From Euprymna scolopes (taxonomy: Eukaryota > Mollusca > Cephalopoda > Sepiida > Sepiolidae), in assembly GCA_024364805.1 (NCBI GenBank), contig CM044519.1, positions 49,883,805 through 49,947,804 on the forward strand: a stretch of 64,000 bases of DNA, written 5' to 3'. Under the pieces are notes generated by a model that saw only the letters and a list, made by a program, of their open reading frames with translations, made no database searches and had not been told where the DNA came from. Below, in pieces: positions 28,601-41,300 of the stretch. Position 1 is the first letter of the stretch, and the number at the start of each line of letters is the position of its first letter. The position numbers were made by a program, and so were the translations under genes.

Positions 28601-31600
28601 GTTCTGTTGCTGTCTTTGGAGCCATCTATGTAGATGTACTAATGGTTTGGGTATTTTTCCTGAATGATAAGGAGTTTTTCTTGATAGGTTAGTGGATGGG
28701 TTTGATTTTTTGGAAGGTTATTTAATTCAAAGATAATTTCAAGTTGTTTTAGTAGCCAGGGTGGAAGGCTTAGTTGGTTGACATTATGGATGTTGGTGAT
28801 TGTGATACCTGCATCTTCTACTAGTGGTTTTGTATGGAGAACAAAAGGTTTTATAGCTTTTACTTTTTGGTCATATAGATTTTGGTAATTTGGATTGAAG
28901 GTACAGTTACGGCTGAATTTGTTGGTTGTGATTTTTTCCTATCATAGAGCGAGTAATCTAGTGAGTTTGCAATGCAGTCGTAAGCAGGATTGTCTGGGCA
29001 AGAGAGAATTTTGGTCAAGTGTTGCAAGGCTAGTTTGTCGCGTCGAATTGATAATGGGGGTTCATTGGCTTCTGCATAGAGACTATTGATGGGGGGGAAG
29101 TTCGGAAGGCTCCCAGTGCAAGCCTGAGGCCCTGATGTTGAATGGCGTCCAATATCTTCATGTAAGACTTTCTGGTGGCACCATAAATGAAGCTGCCATT
29201 ATCTAGTTTTGATCGCACTAGTGTCCACTCCCCAATCTGTGTGGGCAATGACCCGATTAGCTGGAGAGTTTTATTACATTTATTTTTAAGGTGTTTTATG
29301 TGAGGGATGAATGTAAGTTTTTTGTCTAGTATAAACCCTAAGAATTTATGTTCATTTACAACAGGAATAAGAGTATCATCTAGTTTTAAAAGAGGATCTG
29401 GGTACAGTTTTCTTAGTTGACAAAAGTGCATATATTTTGTTTTGTTAATAGAAAATTTGAAGCCATTCTTAGTTGTCCATTTTTTTTATTTTGTCAATGC
29501 ATTGTTGAAGTTGATGCTCAATTAGATGGATATGTCCCGAGCTGTATGCAATTTAAAAAAAAAAACATATATAGAGTAATCCACGCCTTGGTTTATGCAT
29601 CCAACAATATTGTTAATTTTTAGGCTGAATAATGTTACTAACAAAATACTTCCCTGTGGGACTCCCATTTCCTGTTCCTTGATGTCCAAGAGACATGTTC
29701 CTACACAGACATTGAATAATCTATTGTTGAAGTTGTTGATGAAGATGGGTAGTCTTCCTTTCACTCCAGCTTCTTTGAGATCTTTCATGATGCCGTACCT
29801 CCATGTGGTATCGTACGCCTTTTCAAGATCAAAGAAAATAGCAGTCATATGCTTTTTTTGTATAAATGAATTTCTGATGAAAGTTTCTAAACGAATTAAA
29901 TGGTCTGTTGTGCTCCGATGTTTTCAGAAGCCACATTGAAAATTAGTTTTTTTATTTTTTTGTTTCCAGAAACCAAATTAATCTGGTGTTGACCATTCTC
30001 TCCATGATCTTACACATGCAGCTTGTTAGAGGTATGGGGCAATAATTGGAGGGATCAGATGCATCCTTTCCTGGTTTTGGTATAAGAATGACTGTGGCTT
30101 GTTTCCATATAGCTGGAAGATTGCCATTGAGCCACATGTCATAAATAGAAAGTAAATACTTTAATGGTGAACCATGGTAGTTGTTTTAGAAATGCATACG
30201 TTATCTTATCAGGTCCCTCAACCGTGTTGTTGGCTTTTTTTTTTAATGAATCCTTTAGTTCGTGGATGGTAAAAGGTTTGTTGTATTCTTCCTCATTACT
30301 TTTAAAGTTCAGTTTGTTTTTTTCTGATTCCTGTTTAATGATCTGGAATTTTACATCGTAATTTTTAGAAGATGAATTATTTGCAATAGTATCTGCAAGC
30401 AGGTTTGCCATGTCTTCTTTTTTAGTTATTTTATTATTGTTTATACAGAGGTGGTTGAGAGGGGAACTGGTGTTTTTTCCTGATATTTTTTTAATCATAT
30501 TCCATACAGTTTTGTCTTTGGTGGTGTTATTGATTTTAGACACAAAATTCTTCCACAATTCCCTTTTGACTTTTATTGTTCGGCATGCTTTAGCTCTGCA
30601 TATTTTAAAGTTGCTTAAATTCTGAGTAGTTGGTTGATTAAATTTTCTTAATGCAGCACATCATAGCCTGATAGCATTTTACAGTCATTACACCAGGGAC
30701 GATTATACTTGGTTGATGATTTTGTTTTAGGAATACATTCTTCTGCTATTGAGATAATAGTATCTGTAAAGTGATTGGGACTTTCTCATGTTTTCCAGGT
30801 AGGAATTTGTGTTTGCATAGTAATTTGAATTTATTCCAGTTAGCTTTTTTAAGGTTCCAGCAAAGAATTTTTGAGGTTATTTCAGGACCAAAGTGTTCTA
30901 ATGTTATTAAGTGGTCACTTCTACAGGTATCCATATGCACTGTCCAATTGTAATCTATAAAGATACTAGGATCACTCAGAGAGGTCAATTGCTGAGAATT
31001 AATTTATAGCAGAGTGAATAAGTTTTGTTTTTTTTATATATGCATAGGTTGTTGTTGATAATATTTTCTGGTTTTAGACGTTGAGTGAGATCGTGGTTTG
31101 GTTTTTGTGGGGCTGGTTTTTTTTTAGGAATTTTTCCCATTTATTGTTCTTGTCTGTTCGGATGTTTTGGAGAGTCTTTATTTTTTTTGCTTGTTGTTAT
31201 CTGTTTTTATATTAGAACTCTTGTGGGAAATTGAAAGACTCCTTATTGTTGGTATTCTGCTCCTCAGAGTTCTCGATCTCCAATGTCTTAAAGCTACTGG
31301 AGAGGGGAATTTGTAGGTTCATTTGTAGTTTTTGTTTAGTTAAGTTTGGTTCTGTTTTTTTTGTTTTTTTTTTATTTGTTTCTGGTTTATTGGGTGTGGT
31401 GTTTGGATTTTTGGTTCTAGTGAGGTTTTATTCATATTTGTTTTTTTCATTTCTTCAATTGTATTTATCAATATTTTGATTCGGTTGGTGAGGTCTTGGA
31501 TTTTAATATCAAGGTTTGTTGTGCAATAATTGTCGTTGTGTTTATTTATTTGTGTTGGGAATATTCTTTTTTTTTTTTGTTATTTCTGAATATTTAGCTG

Positions 31601-33057
31601 TTACTGCCCTTTTCCTTGCTTCTGGGTAGGTGATATTTAACAAGTGTTTAATTTTAACAATTTCCTTTTCTTTTTTTCCAGATTTCAGTCTTTGGAGTAG
31701 GCACTGTGATTTTCTTTACAGTTGGCACATTTATAAGTTTTTTCACAGTTGATATGATTGTCATTTTCTCCACACACTGGCTGGCTGTACATCTGTCCTG
31801 ATGGTGACCAAATTTTTGACAGTTAAAGCAACGCAGTGGGTTGGGGATACATGTTTCAACTCTTAGTTTCTCGTAAGCTACTTTTTATTTCTTATGGAAT
31901 TTTTTGTTGATTAAAGGTTACGTGTGTTTATCATTTCTCCATTTTTTTTTATTTGAATTCTTCTGACATCCGTTACATTATGTTCTTTTAGATTTGAACG
32001 GATTTCGTCAATGGAGCAAAGTGAAAGTTCGGGGCTTTTCACAACTCCTTTGCATATCTTTAGTGTTTTGTGAGGGTATGTTTTTATTTTCATATTGTCA
32101 AAAAATTTCCATTTTAAAAGTTCATCTGTCTGTGTTTTAGTAAAAATTTATATCAGAAGAATACCATTTCTTAATTTTCTGACTAGTTTAGGTTCAACCC
32201 TTTCTGATAGTATTTTTTCTATCTTGAAGGAGGAGAGTTTGGTTAAGAGGCACTTCTCCAGTTGACTCCATTACTAAAGTTTGGATAGTTATTTGGTTTC
32301 TCCTTCATGTCACTGTCTGAACTGTCTAAAAATCTTTTTTTTTTTACTCCAATTTTTATAACTCATACTGGGTTCGTTTGTTTTTTTAATTTATCATCCT
32401 TGTTTCCCACCCACCTTGGAGTCCTACTTGGGATGTGCACAGGGGCTACAACAGGGTTACAGGTATGATATACTTGTACATAATGTAGGCTTCGAGCACT
32501 CGTGTATCTTAATTTCTCCCATCCAAGTAAAATATGGGAGAGATTAGAGAAAAATATCCATGTCTAGTCCTTGTTAACTATATACAATTGACCCTCAGCC
32601 ACCACTTTCACCACTTATTTGGGGATCAGTATTGATGGAGGAGTGTATCAGTTGCTCAGTCACCAGGATCCTTTTCATAGGCATTACAGGATGCCACCTA
32701 CGGCCAACAGGTGGCCTCATTGAGGGACTTTTACTCTCTGCAGGGAGGCAGTCAGTGTATTCTAATGCCCCACCGACAGAGTTGGGAAGGAAAAAGAAAG
32801 AGGGGAAGGGGGTTGTTTTTGTAGAACCTGATTAAGTTTTACAAAAGAGAATAGAAAACAAAAACAGAAAATCGATGTAGGCGCATTTCATCTCAGGAAG
32901 CTAATAGACAGCCTGATCTGGTAGCACCAGGTAAAATTGAGATAAAAATCAAGAAAAGAGAAATAAAGACAAAGTGAGAAAAAGGAAAAGAGAAATAAAA
33001 CCCAACCAAATAGCGATGACAAGATGAGGTGTAATTCTAGTGTTTGACACAAATCTG

Positions 33058-33097
<40 letters not shown>

Positions 33098-36000
33098 TAG
33101 ATATCGACCAAAAACAGGGGAACTCATATGCAAGGAGGCTGTAGCGATTTAAGAAAATAAATAAATAAATAAAAACCGTCAGAACTTCACTAAAAAGCGG
33201 TTAACATACATCTTCAGTAGCGACAAGAAAAGCATGCAGTGTACTCTGACTGGGTGAACACTAGGAACATAGATTTCATACAAGCAAGCTGTTTAATGTT
33301 TAATATTTGGAAAGAATGTTTTCATCATCTAAGGACACATTCATTCCCAAGTAAGGCTTGGTATCTCTCTGCATAATAGAACTTAATTAAGAATTGTGCT
33401 TTCAAAATGGTAAATAATAGATCAACAATATTATTCAAAATCCAAAGATTGATGAAATAAAAATCTGTACACAACTGAATTTTACTCACTTGGCATAAGC
33501 TTGTAGACAAGAAAGCATAGTTGTTACAGTTTCTGCTGGTAACCGGTTCTTTGTTTGCGGTTCTTCTTTTACAGCGCCACCAGTTACCATGGGGAACCGT
33601 CGTTTAAGGAAATTAACGCAAGCTTGAACGAAAGGTTCCTGAAAATACAAAGTTTGTAGGTATAAAAAAAAATTAAAATCTCAATAAAAATATGCCTATT
33701 CATGTAAAGTGATGTACATTATACGTTTATATATTTGTATGTACACAATTTACTTTTAAATCAATTAACCGATCATTATTAATACAGTTGCTGGGAATAA
33801 AGAGGTAATAAAGTGAGCTATATATAGTTTAAAGTACAGTAAAAGGAGTGAAAATCATTAAAAATTCAGATACTTCCAATTTTTGTGATATTTTAACATG
33901 TTAGTAAAACATCAATAAATATCCTTTGTATATTAGTTTAAGAATATTTTAAGAGTTTAAGTTTTTATAGGTACAACTTTTCATTTGAAAATTTAAATAT
34001 CTCAGATTTGCTATTTAATTAACTGGAATGAGTAATTTGTATTATTTATCCATTTATTTATTGTAGACTTATCCTCATCTTCCAGTTGTTTTATGACATT
34101 TCGGCCAACTATTCCTCTGGCCTTCATCGGGTGGTTAACTGCGACAGGATAGGAACATCAAATCTTCTAACGGCATTTTCAGCAACCGCTGACTTCCATA
34201 AATAGTATACTATTCGGTACAGACCCGACAATACATGTAGATTTATAAAATAAAAAAATACAACCTTGATTGCCCTTCGGGGCCCGTGGTGCAGTGGATA
34301 GAGATGTTGAATCTCTACGGTTCCAGGTGAGTATTGTCTGAAGAAAGTGGTTTCAATCCTATCCAAAGTCAGCTAATGGCTTAGTTGGCCAAAATGTGAG
34401 ACAACAACTATGGAAGGCAGTGGTTGCTAAGAATGTAATTAGAAGATTCGGTGTTCCTATTCCATCACGGTTAACCACCTGACAAAAGCCAGAGGAATTG
34501 TTGGCCAAAACATTGTGAAACAATAACTAAAAGATGAGGATAATAGTTTGCAATAAATAATCTCCGATTTGTATCGACTGATTCATAATCATTAATGACG
34601 AATTAAGCAAGATTCCTTAAATTTTAATTTCTTTAAAACCCTTTAACGTTTTTAGACATTTTCTAGAATCAAAATCATGTAACAGTTACAGTCCACCTGG
34701 GAATGCTGATCACCTTATGATGAGGATATCACACTAAACTTTTGATCCCAAGATGAACAAGTGTTACTCAAAATGACTAGATACTACAGACAGGCTGATT
34801 AGAAATCCATCATAGATATGGAATAAAAAAATTTTTTATCTCTGCAAAACAGTGTGCAAATTAGGATAACTGAATAGGTAATGAAACAGATATAAATCAA
34901 TGTAGAAATCCCACATCAAACTTCACTCTTCAATGGTTCAACTTTAATCTGTGTAGCTGTTATTGAACATGCGCAAAAATCATACCACCAATTCATCTGC
35001 CCTAAATCTGATGCAAGTAGACAAAAATTTATAGTTTGTATTATTTGGATTGCTGTTTTCATCTGGAGTATTATTCTCGCAATGTTTCAGCCAATGTAAC
35101 CTCCAACCTTTTTTAAGTGTATCTTCTCGAACTTGGGAATCTTTCTGTTGACTTGGATATCTGCACAGAATTTCGAATGAAACTACCTGGGGAGGTGGGG
35201 GCATGCTCTCATTCATCACCCATTTATTATTCACCTCTGCAGCAAAAAGATCTACACAGGCATCATGAGAAAATGCTTTACCAATAATTGTGTCATTTAC
35301 TTAATCAGGATCCCTGGAGCCTAGAATCAACTTTCAGGTGTAATAAATGCACCAACAACAGCGATCCAAGGTAAATTTGAACAGGCGCAAGTCTACTATA
35401 TCCTCTTCCGTGTAAATTTCTATCATTCTTTCCCAATATGACAACTAAAGTATGCTTGTCTTATATTTTCAAAATTAATTGAAGCGAAAACGAAAGTTGC
35501 TTATTTTTTTATATAAGTTTATTTAAAAAAGTACTGGTTTAGTTGATGAGACAACATAATTTGATTTTGCAACATTTTATTTTAAAATGAGCAAAGTCAG
35601 AATATTTTAACAAATTCATCACTAATTAGCATTCTTGTTGATCGGATGATGTTTATGTGAAACGTAATAACATATGCTTTCACATATTATTGATCTACAT
35701 TTTGTTATAGTGAATCCTTCATTTCATTATTTGATATTAATATGAATTATTTCACATGACACACTGAAATTAAAATGTAATTGGGATAATATATACGAAG
35801 AATCTATTGAACTACAACATGTACATTCAATAAACATTTATTTTTATATAATGCTGACCAAAAAAAACAAAAGCTAAATGGAGGCCATCTAGAACATATG
35901 CTGTAGAACGGAGAAAAAAAGGCCAAAGACCCTGGTGTTTTGATGTGATGTTTTGAATATAATAAACTAGTTATGACCAAAGTTTCATTTCATTTGGACA

Positions 36001-37248
36001 AAAAACTAAGAAACGGGGCCTAATTAGAATTGGGGCCCGTTTTTTTGGGAGGTTACCCTGTAATACCATTATTAAATGAAAATTATCTATGAGGTTGGAA
36101 GCATAGAAAATCCACAAAGAGCAACACGAGAGCTGAACATCATATCTGTATATTATTCTCCACAGGTTTATCAAGCCTCAATTAAAATTGGTTTTGCTAT
36201 TAACACTTGTCGTACTATCAAGATAGTTCTTATTAAACTTAAATATGTCAACACACAACAAGGAATTTGTAAAGATCCATTATTAATAGTTTCACCAGAA
36301 AAAAGCTTAAAAAATAAAATTAAAAAACCTGTGCACTAACCTTATGCTCCCTGATCTTGTCTGTAAGCCATTTATCCAATTTGAGATACTCTCGTCGAGA
36401 TGCAAGACATGCCAAGTCAATCACAAAAGGAAATGGCGTAGCATTCAAAAGCATAGACAATGCCTATAACAAAGATAACAGTAAAATATTTTTTGAATAT
36501 GGCATTTAAAAAGTCAAAACATTTGATCAAATTTAGAAAATAAGTTTTATTTTTGTTTTTTTTATTGACTAACAATTGGGTCAAGTCCACAATTAAATTG
36601 GTAATCAGTCACTATAGCCTCTGAAACTCCTTACTTTATTTCCCCAACCATACCAACATGTAAAAATATAAATGAAATGTCAATAAACATCTTGCTGTTC
36701 AATCTTCTCCCCTGCAGTCACTCATTACGTTTCAGTAGAAATATGCCATATTTGAGATGAACAAAAGTTTTTAAAAATTCAGAAAAAAAAAAAAAAAATT
36801 CTGCTCAAGCAACAGTGGTGACTTCTGGAATTGTTGGCCTTTAATAGTGTTCTCTTGAAAGATTGGCAGCATTGGATCTTGGTTAAATCATGAGCTTCAC
36901 AAAATAAATTAGCTCCTGTAGTTGGTTAATGATGCTTTTACTATCATTATAGCTAGGAGATAATGGAAACAGCAGATAAAAAAAAAAATCATATCATCTA
37001 TCTTTATCATCATATGATTTTATCAGAGAGGAATAAACAATTGTTATTTTCAATTTAAAAAAAAAAAAAAATTCTCAAGTCACTGTGTGCATGTTGAACC
37101 ATTTAGAACTGGTGGATCTTTTTTTATCCCCATGCTCAAACAGAAGTAGGAACACATGAGGAAGATTGTTTATGACATGAGGATATGATGTCACAAGATG
37201 CTGTAGTTTATGACATGAGTATATGATGTCACAAGATGATGTAGTCAT

Positions 37249-37288
<40 letters not shown>

Positions 37289-37656
37289 TCATTTATAACG
37301 TTAAAGAATAACAGTTTCCATGAAAAAAGCATCATGTCATGTATAAATTTGCAAACATTTCTAATAAAGTCGTAACAAAAATTTAGAGTGTTTAGATGTA
37401 CCAGTGTACATTTTTTTAACTCGAGCCATTAGGCAGTACTGCAGAAAGTGGATGTGCAGTGGTGTCTTAGTTAAGCTCAGATATGACAGGTCTGAAAGAT
37501 ATCAAGAATAACCAGTACATGAGTATTCGTTACCTTCAAATCTTGTGCTACATCCAAAATCCTCGCAAGTCTGATTTGGTCTTGACAATCACTCCGCATA
37601 TACCATTCAGCCATGGAATGCATGATTAAAGTGCGTATATTTGTAGAGTGACCCTG

Positions 37657-37693
<37 letters not shown>

Positions 37694-38333
37694 CACATGA
37701 AAGTTTATAAAAAAGAATTATTCAAAAAAAAAAGGTTTTAGATCCTAATCAAAATATTGGAATATTTGATGCATATTATTTTGTAACTTTAACAATTATC
37801 AAACTTTGACCAATGAGTATTTTTATTTTGCTTTTAACCTGTCAAGGTCTAAATATATTTTTAGAGTCAATATAAATTAGCATGTTTTTATTAGTTATTA
37901 GATATATATGAATTGAAACCATATTAATTTATGACCTTTGACTCCATTTTTTGTATGACTCGTAGATATCAAAAGTGGTTTATCATAGTCAAAGGCGACC
38001 TAAAGGCTTCCTTTTTATTAGCTACCACACAGATGTATAGGGTAAGGCACCACCCATTTCTCAGAATTACTTCACTTACTCTTGATCCATATTTTATAAC
38101 GCTGAGTGTTTAAGGAAGGGAATTATCAAGTAAATTTTCAAGTGATTAAAATGTCCAAAGGAGGATTGAACCCTGGTCTATCAGCCCATTATCCTCTTTA
38201 CTATGCTCTAGTTAGTTAAAAGACTAAAATGCAACTTTTATAGAGAAATACTCAACAGCTGTAGGAACATGTGTCCTCGTGTATTAAAATGCTTAACAAA
38301 AAAAAAAACTACAGTAATCAAAGTCTTTTTCAG

Positions 38334-38382
<49 letters not shown>

Positions 38383-41300
38383 GAATATGGCATAATCATG
38401 CTGATACACCAATTCTCACCAGATGACCAAAGTTAAGCAATGTTGAGCCTGGTCAGTACCAAACAAGTGACCAATTTGGGAATACCAAGTGCTGTATGTA
38501 GGGGAATGTCAACACCTTCCTGCCAGAGTTGCAAAAACCTAATGTCATTATATCCCCTAACGGGGATATACATGCAAATGGAGACCGTTTGGGAATTTCA
38601 TACATTTCTGAAACTTCCGCCTTTGGAGGAAGCCAGTTAAATCTGCATTAGGGTTAGTGCCACAATTTTATATTATATAGTAGAACCCCGAAGTATGCCT
38701 TTTTCAGGTTACAATGTAGAATACAATGTTTTTCAGGTCCTTGGTTACGGTATTTGCCCTACCTTACAGTGTTCTTTATGTTATTTGATTATATACATGT
38801 GTTACATGCGTATTATATACTGTACTGTATTTTGTTACTAATTTTTAATATGAATATGTATTATATAAAATTAATTTTGCTTAGGGCCCACTATACAATG
38901 ATTTCACCTTATGATCCCAACCCCAGAACATATTTATGCCGTATCCCGGGGTTCTACTGTGTAGATATATGTGTGTGTGTGTGTGTGTGCACATGTATTT
39001 AAATGACTAGAATATTTTGGACATATTAAGCAGGGGGGAAACCAAAGTCATTTTCTTAATCATCTATTATATAAAGGAGAAATGTCTGTTAGTGAGTGTG
39101 GTCGTATGTCATCCACATCGGATCAGCACAAAACTAGTACCAATGGGCAATGACAAAAAAAAGATTAATTCTGTAGAGGTCAATTGGCCTATTGGGGGAG
39201 GGGTGGTGCTCTCTTTTTTTTCTTTTTTTTTTTTGCAAGTCATGCACACATACTAAACTATAACTATGTTTAAAATGCTTATTCAGCAATGTTATGACAT
39301 CATAAGCACTCATGGCTGTGTGGGCAAAAACATTTGCCCGTAAGTTTTTACCTTCTTCCCCTCTTTCACGTTTCATGTTTGACCCCTCCCTGCTATTTTG
39401 ATTGAAAGAAAAATTGCTTTGATTTTGGAGGTAGGGGGGTGGAGTAGCACATTGGCAATGCCGGGCACCCACCCGTTAGTATTTTAATAAGAGAATCTAG
39501 ATTGAAAAAACTTCTTGCTGATCTTTCTATTCCAATGGGTCTTGCAATTTTTGATGGATTAAAATTAAACAGCTTGTCATTAAAATTAATTTTGATAACT
39601 ACAAAATTAGAAAACAAACCTAATTAAAAATGTTATTTTAAGATAAAACAGGTTTAATTTTTTTCAATTTCAAACAACTTTATAAAATAAAAATCATAAA
39701 ATTATAAATAGACAAAAATGCACTAAAGCAAATTTGTTTGGAAAATTTTTTTTCATTTAAAATTCCAATGGAATTTTCAAATTGGAAAAAAAATAAAAAT
39801 AAACAAAATGATATCAATCTTACATAAACAGTGAAATTGCAGAATAATTATAACCCTAACCTTCCTCCAAAGCAATGCCTAATTTATACCAAACTCATTA
39901 GAATGAAATTCTCTACCTAACCGGCCAAGTTTTAACATTCGTAACACTTTATTATATTTTTTCACCTATAAAGTTTACCTTCGACAATCTAGTTGACTGT
40001 TGAAAAGACTTTTTAATGAAAGTTTGAAATGTTATAAACATTAAAACTCGGCTCATCAGAAAGAATCTCATTCTGATGAGGTTAGTATAAATTATGCAAT
40101 GTTCTGGAAAATTTACAAGTTATCAGGTGTTAACTATTCTGCACTTTTACCAATTAAGCAATTACGACATTTACAAATATTTTAATCACATCAAGATGAC
40201 AAAAGATATTTTTAAAATATTAAAAACTGACCTGAAAATGCCAAGCATAGTTTAGCACAATCGCTGAATTTGGATGGTTACTAAGAAAAATTGGAATCAA
40301 ATTAGACAGTAACTCCTGTTTGAGAATATTCCAAGTCGGCTGAAATCAGGAGGGGAATAAAAAAAAAAAAATTAAAATCACTTTGCAATATAAGATTCAG
40401 ATTTTTATATCAATTAAATATTACACAGTTGTTCCTACTAACCTGTTTCCCCCAAAGGGTACAGTTAGACACAAGGCCAGTTTTTTTATGTGGCAAAAGT
40501 TCACCCCCACCCACCCGCTCCCCTTAACATAAGGGGCACTCTAGTCTGGAATAAAATTTGCCTCAATCTATAAAACAATTTCTTTCACTGTAACATCAAA
40601 ACAGATATTTCACTTTCATTTAAGCAATATTTCAAAACTTGAAAAAAATAAAATCTAATAATTTGCATTTCTACAATGTTTTTTGCCTATAATATTGGAA
40701 AATAGGCCATTAAGACATGAATAGATATCACCAAACACAGTTTGTTTTTAACATCATATCAACTCCTTTGCTCATTTAATATCAAAAAGCTTATTTGCAA
40801 GCAAGTCAATGTAGTTAGATTATTTGTAGAGCTATTTATTTGTATAGGTCTTTTACAGATATGCATGATAATTGTCAAAAGATTGTTTTATTTTAGTTCT
40901 TTATTCCAGTTGGAATGCAAATCTGCACTAAAGGTAAATTGGGATTACGATAGAGTAGTATTCCACTTTTAGATTTTCCAGTAAAAAAAGAAATTTGGTG
41001 TTATTTGTCTGAAGGTAGTTGAAAAAACTTTTCCATATTTTTTTTTTTGGTTATTTTGTGATGCAATTGTTTTGAAATCCTTGCAGTCAATGTTTTATAA
41101 CAAATGGTTGTGACATGGTGTACATAAGTGAGTTTTAACCTTTTAGTGGGTGTGAGTTATGTAAAAATGACATGCACATTCTGGTTAGGATTACCTCCTC
41201 CCTTCTTAGTTTCCTAAATCCAACCAGTCATCCTTTAAAGGTAAGGAATATGTGGTAAAGTTTGTTACCAGAGCAAAAGTTCCATACATTTGATCATTTT

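Noticed and set aside
32632-32835. 67-codon plus-strand frame
   Set aside because: It lies near the 5' side of the minus-strand LINE and has no recognised homology.
34279-34371. tRNA gene
   Set aside because: A and B boxes are present but no cloverleaf or acceptor stem is evident, and the sequence continues into a repeat body; it is a SINE head.
38382-38500. Functional 5S rRNA gene
   Set aside because: Too many substitutions relative to 5S, including in paired regions.
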